Below, in pieces: positions 24,085 through 36,990 of a DNA stretch of 64,000 nt; within the stretch, counting starts at the first letter, position 1; each line of letters begins with the position of its first letter. Both the position numbers and the translations under genes were made by a program. Source of the stretch: Liquidambar formosana (Eukaryota; Streptophyta; Magnoliopsida; Saxifragales; Altingiaceae); NCBI GenBank assembly GCA_039720395.1, contig CM077827.1, positions 15,353,615 to 15,417,614 on the forward strand. Direction: 5' to 3'. Under the pieces are notes generated by a model. It searched no databases. It saw nothing but the letters and a program-made list of their open reading frames with translations, and had not been told where the DNA came from.

Positions 24085-24115
24085 ATTGGTTCACAAGTGT
24101 AACTTGTTCGCCAAT
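24085..24115 (+). promoter_or_regulatory. Hairpin just upstream of the GypA polypurine tract
   Basis: ATTGG/CCAAT outer arms and ACAAGT/ACTTGT inner arms enclose a GTA loop, ending directly at the polypurine tract. In GypC the inner arms are GCAAGT/ACTTGC, a compensatory change. It may help define the plus-strand primer or the RNA 3' end; this is inference. Confidence 0.65.
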
Positions 24116-24125
24116 GAGGGGCTTC
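24116..24125 (+). other. GypA polypurine tract
   Basis: GAGGGGCTTC abuts the 3' LTR. The same string, reverse-complemented (GAAGCCCCTC), follows the LTRs of GypB at 42886 and GypC at 55710. Confidence 0.75.
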
Positions 24126-26319
24126 TGTCACACCCCATTTTTGCACCACCTTACTAGGGCTCATCATTCCATGCATGTTTTTGTTTTCTTTTTGAGTGTA
24201 GTCACTTGCATTAGTTTTCTAGAGTCACAAGGACAATGGATATGAATTTTGGTTCAAATTGGAGTTGATCTTAAGGGATAATAAGAGCTTTTGTGATTTG
24301 AGGGGCATAATCGTCTTTTAAGTCCCAAACTTTTCATTTGACCTTGAAATGATCTCCAAATTGTCAATTGGAGTTCATATGGATGCATAAGAGGTATTTC
24401 TAGGTTCAATTTGGTAAGTCAATGGCTCGGGATTAAAATGGCTCGATGTAGTTCAAGTTGGTTAATTGACCCTTCCTTGGGTTAGCTCTAATTGACTCAC
24501 AATTACCAACCAAATCTTTTCAAATTGACTTTCATTAGTCATCATTTTACCCTCAAAAGTGTTTCATGAAGTTCAATTTTGATATGGCCTGATGATGAGT
24601 TTAGTGTGGTTATTTACGGATTATCCTTGAAGAATTAGTGCGAATCACAGCATGAGATTTTTGGTTAAAATGAAAAGAAAATTATTTTATTAAATTAGCC
24701 ATTTTTATCATGACACTAACACGTGTACGTATGTGATGAGTGTGTGTACGCACATACGATACATGTGCATGCGTGTTAGCGGTCAGTCTCCCAATTTTTA
24801 TAAAAGACAATTTCCTTTTCCTATTCAGATTAGAAGTCTTTTATCATTATAAAATACCTTTTGATTATTCTCCAAGGAAAGCTAGTCCAGGAAGGAAAGG
24901 GAAACTCCAGATTTCAGCTATAAATACTCTCTTAATGTCTTTAAACAAGAGAGAGGAGAAGAGGGTTTGGAGGGAGTGAAATTCGTCATAATTCAGCAGC
25001 AGATTTTCTGAAAATCAGCAGTCGTATTTTAATCATAACTTTTTCATCCGAAGTCAGAATTTGACGAAATTGGTCTTGTTAGAAAGATAATTCAATTCTC
25101 TACAACTTTGTATTTCACAAGCTTTGTCCAAATCCAACGTTTTCATACCCAAAAACGCGATTGAAGTTGCTGCTGCTGCAAAGTGACGAAAATCACTTTT
25201 CTTTTCTCTTGTTCTCTTTTTGTTTTCTATTTCTTTTCAAAGTTGAGTTGAGTTTTGATCTCTTTGCTGTGATACCACTTTGACAAAGAGGAGGATTCGT
25301 GTTGGTTTGATTCACTCTAAAGACCTGAGGAGCCACGAACAATTACAAACACAAGGGGAGCCACTTTATGCATTAATACTTGAGTGTTTGAGAGAGAATA
25401 AGATTTGCATATCATTGTTTTCGCATGGTTTTGAGCACTTGTAAGGGTGCAAATAGGTGTGGTATTTGTCCTATGGCAAATAGGGTTGCTCAGGTCTGAA
25501 ATAGCTAATGCTTGGAGCTAATTGCGCTCAGGTAAGTGGGTGTGAAGGTGCCCCAATTCACCTTTCTTCTTAACTCATTCTCTTCTCCCTATCTAGGGTT
25601 AATTTTTAATATGATCCTATGGTTTAATCAAAGGTTTCCTTCATAAATAAAATTCTGGTTTTTATTAAAGTTTCCATTTTGTGGATTTCTTTCCTAAAAT
25701 CAAACTTTCTATCATATTCAACTCTTTTGATTCAAATAAGGAAACCTAGGGTTTTTACCATAGGTTTATATTAGGATTCAACCCTAATTCTAATCGAACT
25801 ACGTGGACTTTGATCCATGTATTTCGCTGCATGGTACGTAGGCGCTCTTCGTGAGGCTCAAGTCCGTTCTAGGATCCAAGCATCCTAGGTTTATTTTTGT
25901 TTTCTTTTCTTCTTTTTCTTTTTCTGTTTTTATGCGCTTATTATGCATGGATGGATGAATGAAATATATGATATGCATGCAATTCTTGTGATGATATACT
26001 TGCTGATTTTTGTATGGAAAGATCTTGATTTAGCCCAAATGAACTGAGAGACCGAAAGGGTGACATGGGTGCCTATAGGCTTTGCCTAGAACCTTCCCAT
26101 GTCATAACTTAGCCTCCGAATCCCCGATTTCTTTGGTTTTCAAAAGATTGGTTTTTGCCTTTCCTTTTTTATGGAGTCATTCAAATTGTTTTCCTAAAAC
26201 AAACTATTTTTAGGGTTTTCCTTGTTTCCTTTAAAAAATAAGGTGGCGACTCCTTTCCTTTTTCTTTTTCAAACCCATTTTCTTTCAATCCCTTGTGGGC
26301 CCAATTTCCGGGGTTCACA
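24126..26319 (+). repeat. GypA 3' LTR (2194 bp)
   Basis: It begins TGTCACACCCC and ends GGGGTTCACA, and is near-identical to the 5' LTR. It includes the G-box palindrome, a TATA box at 24918-24926 and the conserved R/U5 block. ATATC follows at 26320-26324. Confidence 0.95.
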
Positions 26320-26981
26320 ATATCATATATATTAACTAATAGGAGCATCAATTCATGATAATAATCACAGCAACCTAAACATGTGAACTATGCATGATTT
26401 AAGAGGATAAAAAGAGTAATACTTTCAAATCCCTAGCAAACCAGGGATTATCAAGCATATAAAGCCATGAACTATCCTAAAATCATTCATATAATATCAC
26501 ATAAACATTGAATTCCATCCATAAGAAGAACAATTGCATGCACCACAACTATCCTAGAAGGAGAAGAAGAAAGAGAAGAAGGAGAAGCAGGAATTCATGT
26601 TCAGCATAAAAGGGATAGGCTTACCTCTTGTAGACTCTTCCTTGTCTTCAATCCTCTTGTTTCCTTGCTTGCTTGGGGTTGAAGAGCCTTCTCTTGAAGT
26701 CCTTCTAGCTCTCCAAACTCGTAGCTCCCTCTCTCTCTAAGTGTAAAGTACAATTAACCTCCCCTATGTGCTGAATATCATGTCCTTTATATAGAGAACT
26801 GACCCCCTAAACCAATGGCTAGGATTAATTCATTAAATAATGATCCTAGGGCTATTAGAGACTCTCTTGGTGCTCAAACAACTCAAACCTACACACTCCT
26901 AAGCTCAGACAAGTTGTTTTGGCGGAGGAAACCGTCAAAAGAGGGAAGATAGAGTCAGAAGTTGACTTAAAGAAGGAGTCT

Positions 26982-27017
26982 CTTGGGTGACCATCTAGGC
27001 CTGGACGGTTACCCGAG
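26982..27017. repeat. Short palindrome remnant in sLTR2
   Basis: CTTGGGTGACC and GGTTACCCGAG outer arms remain around GGCCTGG, but both GCTAGC lobes are gone. The position in the LTR corresponds to the 80-bp palindrome of sLTR1. Confidence 0.75.
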
Positions 27018-27728
27018 GCCCTCCTATTTCCGCTTCGGTTTTGACTTCCACTTGCTTCAGAAGTCCTAAAATCTTCAAATTAAGTCCGATTTTGACGAAA
27101 TAAAAGCCAAAACGACCGTGTTTCGAAGGGGAACACATTTTTAGGCATTTTAGGACAAAAATCCTCAACCATGGGTTCATGGTTAGGTTTTACAAAGGTG
27201 GTTAACCATGGTGCTTCACCGTCGCTAAGCTGGGTTTGTACACAAGGTCGAACCAAATGCTTTCCCAATCGAAAATTGATCTTTCTAAACATGTTTAGGA
27301 CATAAATAAAGCCCAATTGAAGTTAAATGAGAGAAAATTGATTGGGTCTTATGAGTCAATTTGAGCAAACCAAGAAAGGGTCTTTTAGCCAACCCGAACC
27401 ATTACGAGCCGAATTGATCTTAAACCATTAATTCATGAAATTGAACCTATATATGGACTCTATATAACCATATGAACTTGATGGGACGACTCGGGATTCA
27501 TTCCAAGGTCAAATAGAAAATATACGGCTTAAAAGACGATTATGCCCTTAAAGTCGCAAAAGTTCTTATTGACTATCGAAATGAACTCCAAATCACTTCA
27601 AAATTCATACACATGACATTCAATGCCATAGAAACTCAATGCAAAAGACTAGACTCAAAAAGGACTCAAAATCCTACATGAAATGATATGTCCTAGCTAA
27701 GGTGACAAAAATGGGGTGTGACAGTGGG

Positions 27729-29921
27729 TATAGGTGATCATAAAATAACACATTTGAAACATGCATGCTGTCTTGAAACACTTCTCTAAGCTTTCAAGTC
27801 CTTTAATTTTCTCCCTTGGCTTAATGGTCTTCGCCATTGGCTTGTTGGGCTCCATCATGTTCCTTTGGGTCCACCATGCTCCTTAGTGCGCTCTCGATTA
27901 CATAACATTTACATAATATGTAGAAAGGGATACATAAGGGGAATGTGGGGTACATAAGAGAATGATAGAGAGAGAGAGAAGGCGGCATGCAAGCCCCAAA
28001 TAATAAATTACATCACCATAATAAAATTACAACTCCTGAAAAATTATTACAACCCATTCATAAGACGGCCAATCACAATTGGTTTAAGGGGTATGGTCCA
28101 TAATCATCATCCAATCACAAACATACAATCACATTGCATAAAGTAATGAAAAAATGTAAGCATTAAAACATATGGGCATTATGGTAATTCTCTTGAATGA
28201 TTTACATTAATCTTATTAATGCATCCTAATCTCATTAGGTTTTACAAAATTTCCAGGATTTAATTAAGTCTTAACATTTAAGACATTTAGTTTTAATTAA
28301 TCAAATTAATTGAAACATATAAAGTTTCCTAAAATAACTCTAATATCCAATATTAGGGTTTCCTTAATTAAATAAAACAATTTCATTTAATTAAGAATTT
28401 TCAGATTTTAATTTAATCCCTAATTGTGTTTTAAACCATTTAAAACATTATAAAATTAATCAATATTAATTAAGTAATTAATTTAGGAATTAAATAAAAT
28501 CAATTAAATGATGAATTTGTGTATTAGGGTTTTCTAAAACCCTAAACCCTAAATGCATAACCCTAAACCCTAAATTCAATCCCTAATCATTAAATGCCTT
28601 ATGATTGGTCATTTAATGACCAATCATTAAAACCCTAGGTTCATACGGTATTTATCATAAGGATTAGGGTTTAATTAATGCCAAAAAGAGTATTAATTAC
28701 AATTAATTAATTACACTAATTAGGGTTTCTAAAACCCTAACCCTAGACATCATTAATGGTATTAATTATGCCCTAACAATTAATAACCATGATTGGTCAT
28801 TTAATGACCAATCATTAACTCTTTAATTAAGGTAATTAATAGTTCAATTAGGGTTTTAATTAATGCCATAATGAAATTAGGGTTTCATCATTAACTCAAA
28901 ATTAGGGTTTCATCATTAACCCTGTGCAGCCGCCACTACCAAGGGGCTGCCTGAGCTTGGCTAGGCTGCCATGGCCACCAACGACTGTGAGAGGCCATGG
29001 CCAGCCATGGGAGAACATCCTATAGGTGTGTGCCAAGCCTCTGGACACGTGAGAAGTGGTCCAAGTGGCTGCCTTCATCAAAATCAATTAGGGTTTCCAA
29101 AACCCATTGTTGGCGCCATTTTTGCAGACCTTCAAGGTCACAATTGCTTCTAAAACCTTATCAATTTGACTCCTCCATTGAAACCAGCTTTTGTATCATG
29201 TCCCTACATGAAATACTAAGCTAATAGAAGAGGTTTGGATGATCAGATCATCACCAATTGTTCTAAACAATTAAAACAACAGTAGGCTGCCCAGAATTTG
29301 ACAGCATACTGTCCATGGTCAGAAATTGATTTAAAACCCATCAAGATGATTAAGTCAGGCTACCAAACGAATTTTCCCAGTATCCTACATGTCTTAGGAA
29401 ACAAATGCAATTGGTTTCACGCAATTTGGAGTTCCCTAACTCAAGTTCTAATCAAAACTCCACTGATGACTTTTCTGCAGAAAAATTCTGCTATGCTGTT
29501 TATGAAAAATTTTCAAACTTTTTGAATCTTTTTCCATCAAACCTTCTTGAAACTTAAAGAAAATCATATACACATGATATATAATGTTCCTACAATGGAT
29601 TTACATAAAAAATACAGAAGCTTTGATTGAATTTAATTGCAAGAACCTCTGGGTTCTAAAACCCAGATTCGACCTTTTAAAGAAAAACCTAGTTTTCCTT
29701 TTTCTTCTTCTCCCAATTCAAACCCTATGCAACCTTTGCATCAATGGTTACCTTTAACCATGATTTAGAAGAGGAGTAGAAGAAGAATAAACCTAGGGTT
29801 CCAAACCCTAGGTTTGGCCAAAGAGAAGAACAATTATGCAGTAAAAATTTTCCAGATTTTTGAATCATTCAACTACACCAGAATTACCAGCCCATATGTA
29901 TTTTGTATTATGCACAATCAT
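27729..29921 (-). other. Cop1 leader, segment next to the 5' LTR
   Basis: This 2.2 kb of AT-rich non-coding DNA is homologous to 33538-36160 of Cop3 in inverted orientation. It contains telomere-like AAACCCTAA runs (28530-28580) and two copies of a 27-bp perfect palindrome (28601-28627 and 28789-28815) with arms ATGATTGGTCATT. Scattered short frames show no protein similarity I recognise. No gene is seen. Confidence 0.75.
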
Positions 29922-29934
29922 GGCTCTGATATCA
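29922..29934 (-). other. Cop1 primer-binding site
   Basis: On the minus strand it reads TGATATCAGAGCC, one base off the TGGTATCAGAGCC complement of initiator tRNA-Met. It abuts the 5' LTR. Confidence 0.8.
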
Positions 29935-29935
29935 T

Positions 29936-30546
29936 TGTTGGGAATCATACAAGAGGGAAAAATAGAAGTGCGAAATATAAAATTTTTTCCTACGATTCCC
30001 AATCCCATGAATCTAACAATGCATAACACAAAATCAAACCCTAACTACGAAGATGGTTAGAATACTTACAGTTTTAATGGTCTTCTCCTTTTTGCTCCAA
30101 GTTTCGATTCCGGACAGCGGTGAATGAGCAGCCCAAGTGTGCTGCCTCCAACGGTATCCACACCTAGCTAGAGCTTCAAGTCCTTTTCCTCTTTCCCTTG
30201 TTGTTGCTAGAGTAGGAGAAGAGAAAAGAGAAAGAAAGAGGGTGCTGGAAATTTCAGCCAGCCCTTGGTTTCTTCAAAAAGTTATGATGTCACACATCAT
30301 AGTGTGACTTAAATAGTCCACACTAAAGGGGCTAGCCCTAGGGGAGAACCCTTTTAGGGTTTTGTACAATTTCTCTAAAATGCACAATAACCCCTATTGT
30401 TTACATCAAATATAAACAAGGCCTCAAAAAACTATTCTTTATGCACTCATACCCTTTCTCTCATAAACTTTAAAGCTCATCTTGCATGATCAGTGTGTGA
30501 CCCATTGGGTTCACATCATCAAGTAGTAGGAATAGCACGAGGTGTG
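29936..30546 (-). repeat. Cop1 5' LTR, downstream part
   Basis: It starts TGTTGGGAATC, the reverse complement of the copia LTR end, and follows the Cop3 LTR for 611 bp until GypB interrupts it. GTGTG at 30542-30546 is the visible copy of the GypB TSD. The remainder of the LTR must lie beyond GypB. Confidence 0.85.
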
Positions 30547-31872
30547 TGTGAACCCCGGAAATTGGGCCCACGAGGGATTGACGAAAAGATTAGTTAGGTT
30601 TGAAAAAGAAAAAGGAAAGGAGTCGCCACCTTATTTTTTAAAGGAAACAAGGAAAACCCTAAAAACAGTTTGTTTTAGGAAAACAATTTGAATGACTCCA
30701 TAAAAAAGGAAAGGCAAAAACCAATCTTTTGGAAACCAAAGAAATCGGGGATTCGGAGGCTAAGTTATGACATGGGAAGGTTCTAGGCAAAGCCTATAGG
30801 CACCCATGTCACCCTTTCGGTCTCTCAGTTCATTTGAGCTAAATCAAGATCTTTTCCATACAAAAATCAGCAAGTATATCATCACAAGGATTGCATGCAT
30901 ATCATATATTTCATTCATCCATCCATGCATAATAAACAAGTAAAACAGAAAATAAAAAAGAAGAAAAGAAGGAAAGAAAGAAATCTAGGATACTTGGATC
31001 CTAGAACGGACTTGAGCCTCACGAAGAGCGCCTACGTACCATGCAACGAAATACATGGATCAAAGTCCACGTAGTTCGATTAGAACTAGGGTTAAGTCCT
31101 AATATAAACCTATGGTAAAAACCCTAGGTTTCCTTATTTGATCGAAAGAGTTGAATATGATAGATAAACCAAGTTTGAATTTAGAAAGAACTCCACAATA
31201 TGGAAACTTTGATAGAAAAACCAGAATTTTGTTGGTTAAGGAAACCTTTGATTATACCATAGACTTGTATTAGAAATTAACCCTAGAGAGGGAGAAGAGA
31301 AAGAGTTAAGGAAGAAAGGTGAATTGGGGCACCTTCATACCCGCTTACCTGAGCGCAATAGCTCCAAGCATTAGCCATTTCAAGCATTGGTAGCCCTATT
31401 TGCCATAGGACAATTACCACACCTATTTGTACCCTTACACGTGCTCAAAACCATGCAAAAATACTAACATGCAAATCTGGACAGAATAGTATTATGGCCT
31501 AAAATCATCCACTAAACATGCCAATAACAAAAACAGCAAACTTTCATAAGCCCTAACACAATCCTAGAACCATATCATGCATAAAAACCCTAGAATGATC
31601 TAACATGCATGCAAAAATATCATATTTACTCCATATGAAAAACATATACAGCAAACATGAAGAAAAACCAATGAAAAGACCTACTTTAATATGCTGTATA
31701 AAAACTAACACAAAACAAGGACTCTAAAACCCTAAACTCACAAATATGCTTAAAAACATACAAAACCAACTCTAAACATGCTAAAATAAAACTAAACAGA
31801 ACCTAAACCATGCATATTAATTAGCTAAAGCGATAAAACATGACAAGAAACCTAACTCTAACATGCAATATC

Positions 31873-33523
31873 TGTTAGGATTATGCTCTAGAGCCAATCA
31901 TAGAGGTGATTGTTTAGGGATTAGGAACAATCATTTGATTTCATTTATGTATGTCACATTTATTATTGATTTAATAAAAGGGCTTATTCTATTATGTTTA
32001 TATGCATAATTTATATTTACATAATATGTCCATGGAGTTAGAGTTGAGAATATGGAATTACAAAGAGTTGTAATTTTGAGACTGTAGATATATCTCTGTA
32101 CTAAACTCCTAAAGCATTCCTAGTTGAAGGTTCACTATGATGGACAGTAATGAACCATAGGACTAGCACTTGTTAGGTTGACTCTATAGGAGGATAGCTA
32201 GTCTCAAGCTATTTGTGTGGAGACACTACAACCAACAAGTGGGTGCCTATTACGAGAATAGGTACACTGAATGTGAGCAAAGATATGAGATAAACTGAAT
32301 GGAGTTTTATCCTGCCTGTCAATCAGTTTCTCATTGTTATAGTGGTACAAGTAATCCTTAGACCTGAGACACCATAGTTGCCTTATGTATGTAGCTTTAG
32401 AAGTTTGATAACACTAAGTGCAAATCCTATTCAGGGGTTTGCAAAGGTGTTCATTGGCCCTACTGCTATGTGTATGAAGGCATGTGAGTGATCAACAAGG
32501 GATCCATCACTCTCAGGAAAAAGAGAGAGAATGTCTCATATAGCATTCATAATATAACTCATTAAATCCATGGCCATGGTAGGATGAATATGAAAAGAGT
32601 TTCATGAGTTCATCAATGAGTTGATATCTATGGATGAGTATAAAGTAATTGAACTAGGGACTTGACAGACTTCCATGTCCTATTAGTTCAATTGGAGACA
32701 TTGTGTTGAAGGAAGGATGCAATTGTAACCTATAAACTATAACAGAAGGGTTCTTTGTAAATGACTATTCACCTCATTAAGGACCACACCATGAGCCATA
32801 TGCTAGGTGTTACTCATGGTTAGTAGAAGCCCTAATTGATATAAGTGAGTTATAATCAATTAGGGAATTGGAAGGAGTTCCAATTAGACCCTAAATGGAA
32901 AGAGTTCCATTGTGCACACCTTGTGCTATTCCTACTACTTGATGATGTGAACCCAATGGGTCACACACTGATCATGCAAGATGAGCTTTAAAGTCTATGA
33001 GAGAAAGGGTATGAGTGCATAAAGAATAGTTCTTTGAGGCCTATTTATATTTGATATAATTTATAGTGGTTATTGTGCAATTTAGAGAAATTGCATAAAA
33101 CCCTAATAGGGTTTCCCCCTAGGGCAGGCTCCCTTAGTGTGGACTATATAAGTCACACTATGATGTGTGACATCATCAGAAGTTGAACTCCCCAAGGGCT
33201 GGCCAGAATTTCCAGCCTCCCTCTCTCTCTCTCCTCTCTTCTCCTACTCTAGCAACAACATGGGAAAGAAGGAAAGGACTTGAAGCTCTAGCTAGGTGTC
33301 GATACCGTTGGAGGCAGCACACTTGGGCTGCTCATTCACCGCTGTCCGGAATCAAAGCTTGGAGCAAAAAGGAGAAGACAAAAATTCTGTAAGTGTTCTA
33401 ACCCTCTTTGTAGTTAGGGTTTGATTTTGTGTTATGCATAGTTAGATTCATGGGATTGGGAATCGTAGGAAAAATTTTTTATATTCCGCATTTCAATTTT
33501 TCCCCCTTGTTCGATTCCCAACA
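31873..33523 (+). repeat. Cop3 5' LTR (1651 bp)
   Basis: TGTTAGG...CCCAACA with a TATATAA box at 33145-33151. It is colinear with the Cop2 LTR. Confidence 0.95.
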
Positions 33524-33524
33524 G

Positions 33525-33537
33525 TGGTATCAGAGCC
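33525..33537 (+). other. Cop3 primer-binding site
   Basis: TGGTATCAGAGCC is an exact complement of the plant initiator tRNA-Met 3' end, one base after the 5' LTR. Confidence 0.95.
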
Positions 33538-36500
33538 ATGATTATGCATAATACAAAATACATATGGGCTGGTAATTATGGTGTAGTTGAGTGATTCAAA
33601 AATCTGGAAAATTTTTCTGCATAATTGGTTTTCCTCCATGGCTGAACCTAGGGTTTGGAACCCTAGGTCAATTCTCTTCTACTCCTCTTCTAATTGATGG
33701 TCAAGTGTAGCCATGGATGCAATAGGTTGCATAGGGTTTGAGTTTGGAGAAGAAGAATAAGGAAACCAGGGTTTTATAAAACTGTTATGAACAGTTTTCA
33801 TGGTAGCCACGAAAAACCGTCATCTTGTTTTGCATGCCGAATTCAGAGTTCTTCTCCAAAATTTTTGAGCCATATATGGTTAGAACGCTCTTCGAATAAG
33901 CTTTCCAAGCCAACAAACGGTGCGTCAATTCGAGTTCTGTAGTGAAAGTTATGAATTTTTTACTACAGGCTGTCTGGAAAGACAGTTTTGCTCGGGAATG
34001 ATGCAATAGCCACAACTTTGAGTTATTGATGGAGATCAAAGGCATGGCAATGGTTGCCACCACTTGGGTTATGTTCTAGACATGGTTGGGAAAGGTTCCC
34101 AAGCATTTGGATGCATCATAATTGGATTAAGATGCTAGAACAGAAGGAAGAAGGAGAAGAACACCATGGAGGCTGAATCTGGGTTTTAGAACCCTAAGGT
34201 TCTTGCAATTAATTCTAATTAAAGCTGCTGTATTTATGATGGAAAATCATTGTAGGATCATTATATATAATGTATATATGATTTTCTTTAAGTTTCAAAA
34301 AGGTTTTGATGGAAAAAGATTCAAAAAGTTTGAAAATTTTTCATGCACAGCATAGCAGAATTTTTCTGCAGAAAAGTCATCAATGGAGTTTTGATTAGAA
34401 CTTGAGTTAGGGAACTCCAAATTGCATGAAACCAATTGCATTAGTTTCCTAAGACATGTAGGATACTGGGAAAATTAGTTTGGTAGCCTAATTCATTCAT
34501 CTTGCTGGGTTTTAAATCAATTTCTGACCATGGACAGTATGCTGTCAAATTCTGGGCAGCCTACTGTTGTTTTAATTGTTTAGAACAATTGGTGATGATT
34601 TGATCATCCAAACCTCTTCTATTAGCTTAGTATTTCATGTAGGGACATGATACAAAAGCTGGTTTCAATGGAGGAGTCGAATTGATAAGGATTTAGAAGC
34701 TATTGTGACCTTCAAGGTCTGCAACAATGGCTCCAGCAATCGGTTTTGGAAACCCTGATTGTTCTTGATGATGGCAGCCACTTCCACCACTTCTCACGTG
34801 TCCAGAGGCTTGTCCCACACCCCTAGGATGTTCTCCCATGACTGGCCATGGCCTCCCACAGTCGTTGGTGGCCATGGCAGCCTAGCCAAGCTCAGGCAGC
34901 CCCCTGGTAGTGATGGCTGCATAGAGTTAAAGATGAAACCCTAATTTTGAGTTAATGATGAAACCCTAATTTCATTATGGCATTAATTAAAACCCTAATT
35001 GGAATATTAATTACCTTAATTAAGAGTTAATGATTGGTCATTAAATGACCAATCATGGTTATTAATTGTTAGGGCATAATTAATACCATTAATGATGTCT
35101 AGGGTTAGGGTTTTGATAACCCTAATTAGTGTAATTTATTAAGGGTAATAAATACCCTATTTGGCATTAATTAAACCCTAATCCCTTTTATTAAATACCG
35201 TATGAACCTAGGGTTTTAATGATTGGACATTAAATGACCAATCATAAGGCATTTAATGATTAGGGCTTGCATTTAGGGTTTAGGGTTATGCATTTAGGGT
35301 TTAGGGTTTTAGGAAACCCTAATACACTAATTCATCATTTAATTGATTTTATTTAATTCCCATGTTAATTATTTAATTAACATTGATTAATTTTATAATG
35401 TTTCAAATGGTTTAAAATACAAGTGGGGATTAAATTAAAATCTGGAAATTCTTAATTAAATGAAATTGTTTTGTTTAAATAAGGAAACGCTAATATTGAA
35501 TATTAGAGTTATTTTAGGAAACTTTATATGTTTCTATTAATTTGATTAATTGAAACTAAATGTCTTAAATGTTAAGACTTTATTTAATTCTGGATATTTT
35601 TGTTTAAACCTAATAAGATTAGGATGCATTAATGAGATTAATGTAAATCATTCAAGAGAATTACCATAATGCCCATATGTTTTAATGCTTACAGTTTTTC
35701 TTTACATTATGCAATGAGATTGTATGTATGTGTTTGGATGATGATTATGGACTACACCCCTTAAACCAATTGTGATTGGCCGTCTTATGAATGGGTTGTA
35801 ATAATTTTTCAAGAGTTGTAATTTTATTATGGTGATGTAATTTATTATTTGGGGCTTGCATGCCACCTTCCCTCTCTCTCTATCATTCTCTTATGTACCC
35901 CACATTCCCCTTATGTATCCCTTTCTATATATTATGTAAATGTTATGTAATCGAGAGCGCACTAAGGAGCATGGTGGACCCAAAGGAGTATGATGGAGCC
36001 CAACAAGCCAATGGTGGAGACCAACAAGCCAATGGTGGAGACCATCAAGCTAAGGGAGCAGATTGAAGGACTTGAAAGCTTAGAGAAGTTTTTCAAGAAA
36101 GCATGCATGTTACGAATGGTTTATTTTACGATCACCTACACCCACCTTAGACCTTGGATTCAATCTATTGGCTTGGATTGAATCCTCTCAAAGTCCATAA
36201 TCATCATAGTGGGAGCTTTAATTTATGAGATAATTGTATTAGCTCCAATACTATAGTTTGGTATATGTTACCTATTCACTTAGGGACTAATATCAAAATA
36301 TGGTACTTTATATATGTTGATATATAATAGCATGCGATGTATGATTTATAATAGCATGAGATGTACGATTATAAATAGCATAATTTATATATTTAAATTT
36401 TGATACATAGGATGCATGTTAATTTGATGAGACCCTTTAAAACCCTTCTTATTTAATATTAAGTTGAAAATGGAGAAGTCATTGGGGAATGAATTCTTCA

Positions 36501-36990
36501 TTGCCTTCCATCATTATAGGATCATCTAACGTCCCTTAATGTGGGTACCTGGCTGCAGACATGTAGGAGCTACCCATGTTAAAGACATTACTTGAAACTA
36601 TCACATATGAGATATCATGGGGTGCCTAAACTGGTATATACCAAGAAACTAACATGTGAGGTATATATTTGGCGAAACATACCTGTGTGAATGATGGGTT
36701 TAACTTAACTAGGGAAGTATTCCAAGAAACTAACATGTGAGGTGTATGTTCCCTAGAGGCAAAACGATTGGAACTTGCTTATGAAGCAATAGACAAAGAG
36801 TTGTCTTCTTATTGTGGGTTAGAAGCCAAGAAACTAACATGTGAGGCTTTTAGGTCACAGTGGGACCCCAATCCCTATTAGGAATGAGATTCCCGAATTC
36901 CATTAGAAGGTGTATGGAATTTGATAAAATAGTGGGAGGTACCATATGATTAAAGACCCAATCATTATGGATAAAAATGAAAATTAATTC
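33538..36990 (+). other. Cop3 long untranslated leader
   Basis: About 3.4 kb, AT-rich and without genes. It matches the Cop1 leader, with extra sequence at about 33781-34180 that Cop1 lacks. It contains the ATGATTGGTCATT palindrome at 35030-35056 and, with one mismatch, at 35219-35245; telomere-like TTTAGGG runs near 35275-35310; and a 21-bp unit repeated about three times at 36001-36060. Such a long conserved leader without coding function suggests cis signals. Confidence 0.7.

Larger units (their letters stand above)
10397..26319 (+). mobile_element. GypA: full-length Tat/Ogre-type Ty3/gypsy element
   Basis: This 15.9-kb element has two LTRs (10397-12592, 24126-26319), TSD ATATC at 10392-10396 and 26320-26324, a PBS at 12596, gag-pro, an intron, RT-RNase H, integrase, an antisense gene, a hairpin array and a polypurine tract. 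By eye the LTRs differ at only about a dozen sites plus one 2-bp indel, so the insertion is young. Coding lesions are a nonsense codon in gag (14960) and a 4-nt deletion before integrase (near 19109). The spliced antisense gene present in GypB and GypC is absent. Confidence 0.95.
9165..27723 (-). repeat. sLTR2: solo gypsy LTR, split by GypA
   Basis: The two pieces, 9165-10396 and 26325-27723, join into one 2.6-kb LTR beginning TGTGAACCC and ending GGTGTGACA. GTGGG flanks it at 9160-9164 and 27724-27728. GypA sits inside with its own ATATC duplication. Sequence is clearly diverged from sLTR1 and it has only a 36-bp remnant of the palindrome (26982-27017). Orientation is minus. Confidence 0.9.
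3278..30546 (-). mobile_element. Cop1: old, broken Ty1/copia element hosting the other insertions
   Basis: Reading right to left: part of the 5' LTR (30546-29936), primer-binding site (29934-29922), a long leader in three pieces (29921-27729, 9164-8837, 6116-5603), gag-protease (5602-4790), integrase (4789-3740) and the start of RT (3739-3278). It is interrupted by sLTR1, sLTR2 with GypA, GypB and Cop2. LTR, leader and coding parts are all homologous to Cop3, so it belongs to the same family but keeps more of the coding region. The remaining 5' LTR must lie to the right of the window and the 3' end to the left. Confidence 0.88.

Noticed and set aside
28520..28580. Telomere-like AAACCCTAA runs in the copia leader
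   Set aside because: Only a few irregular units inside a mobile element, with a matching inverted stretch in Cop3 (35275-35310); not a telomere or a chromosome end.
33785..34944. Short frames in the Cop3 leader, with inverted counterparts near 28902-29153
   Set aside because: Not conserved as frames between Cop1 and Cop3; the shared DNA is leader sequence with indels.
35990..36181. Small frame with a repeated NKPMVET-like unit
   Set aside because: It reflects a 21-bp tandem duplication in the non-coding Cop3 leader, with no conservation as protein in Cop1.
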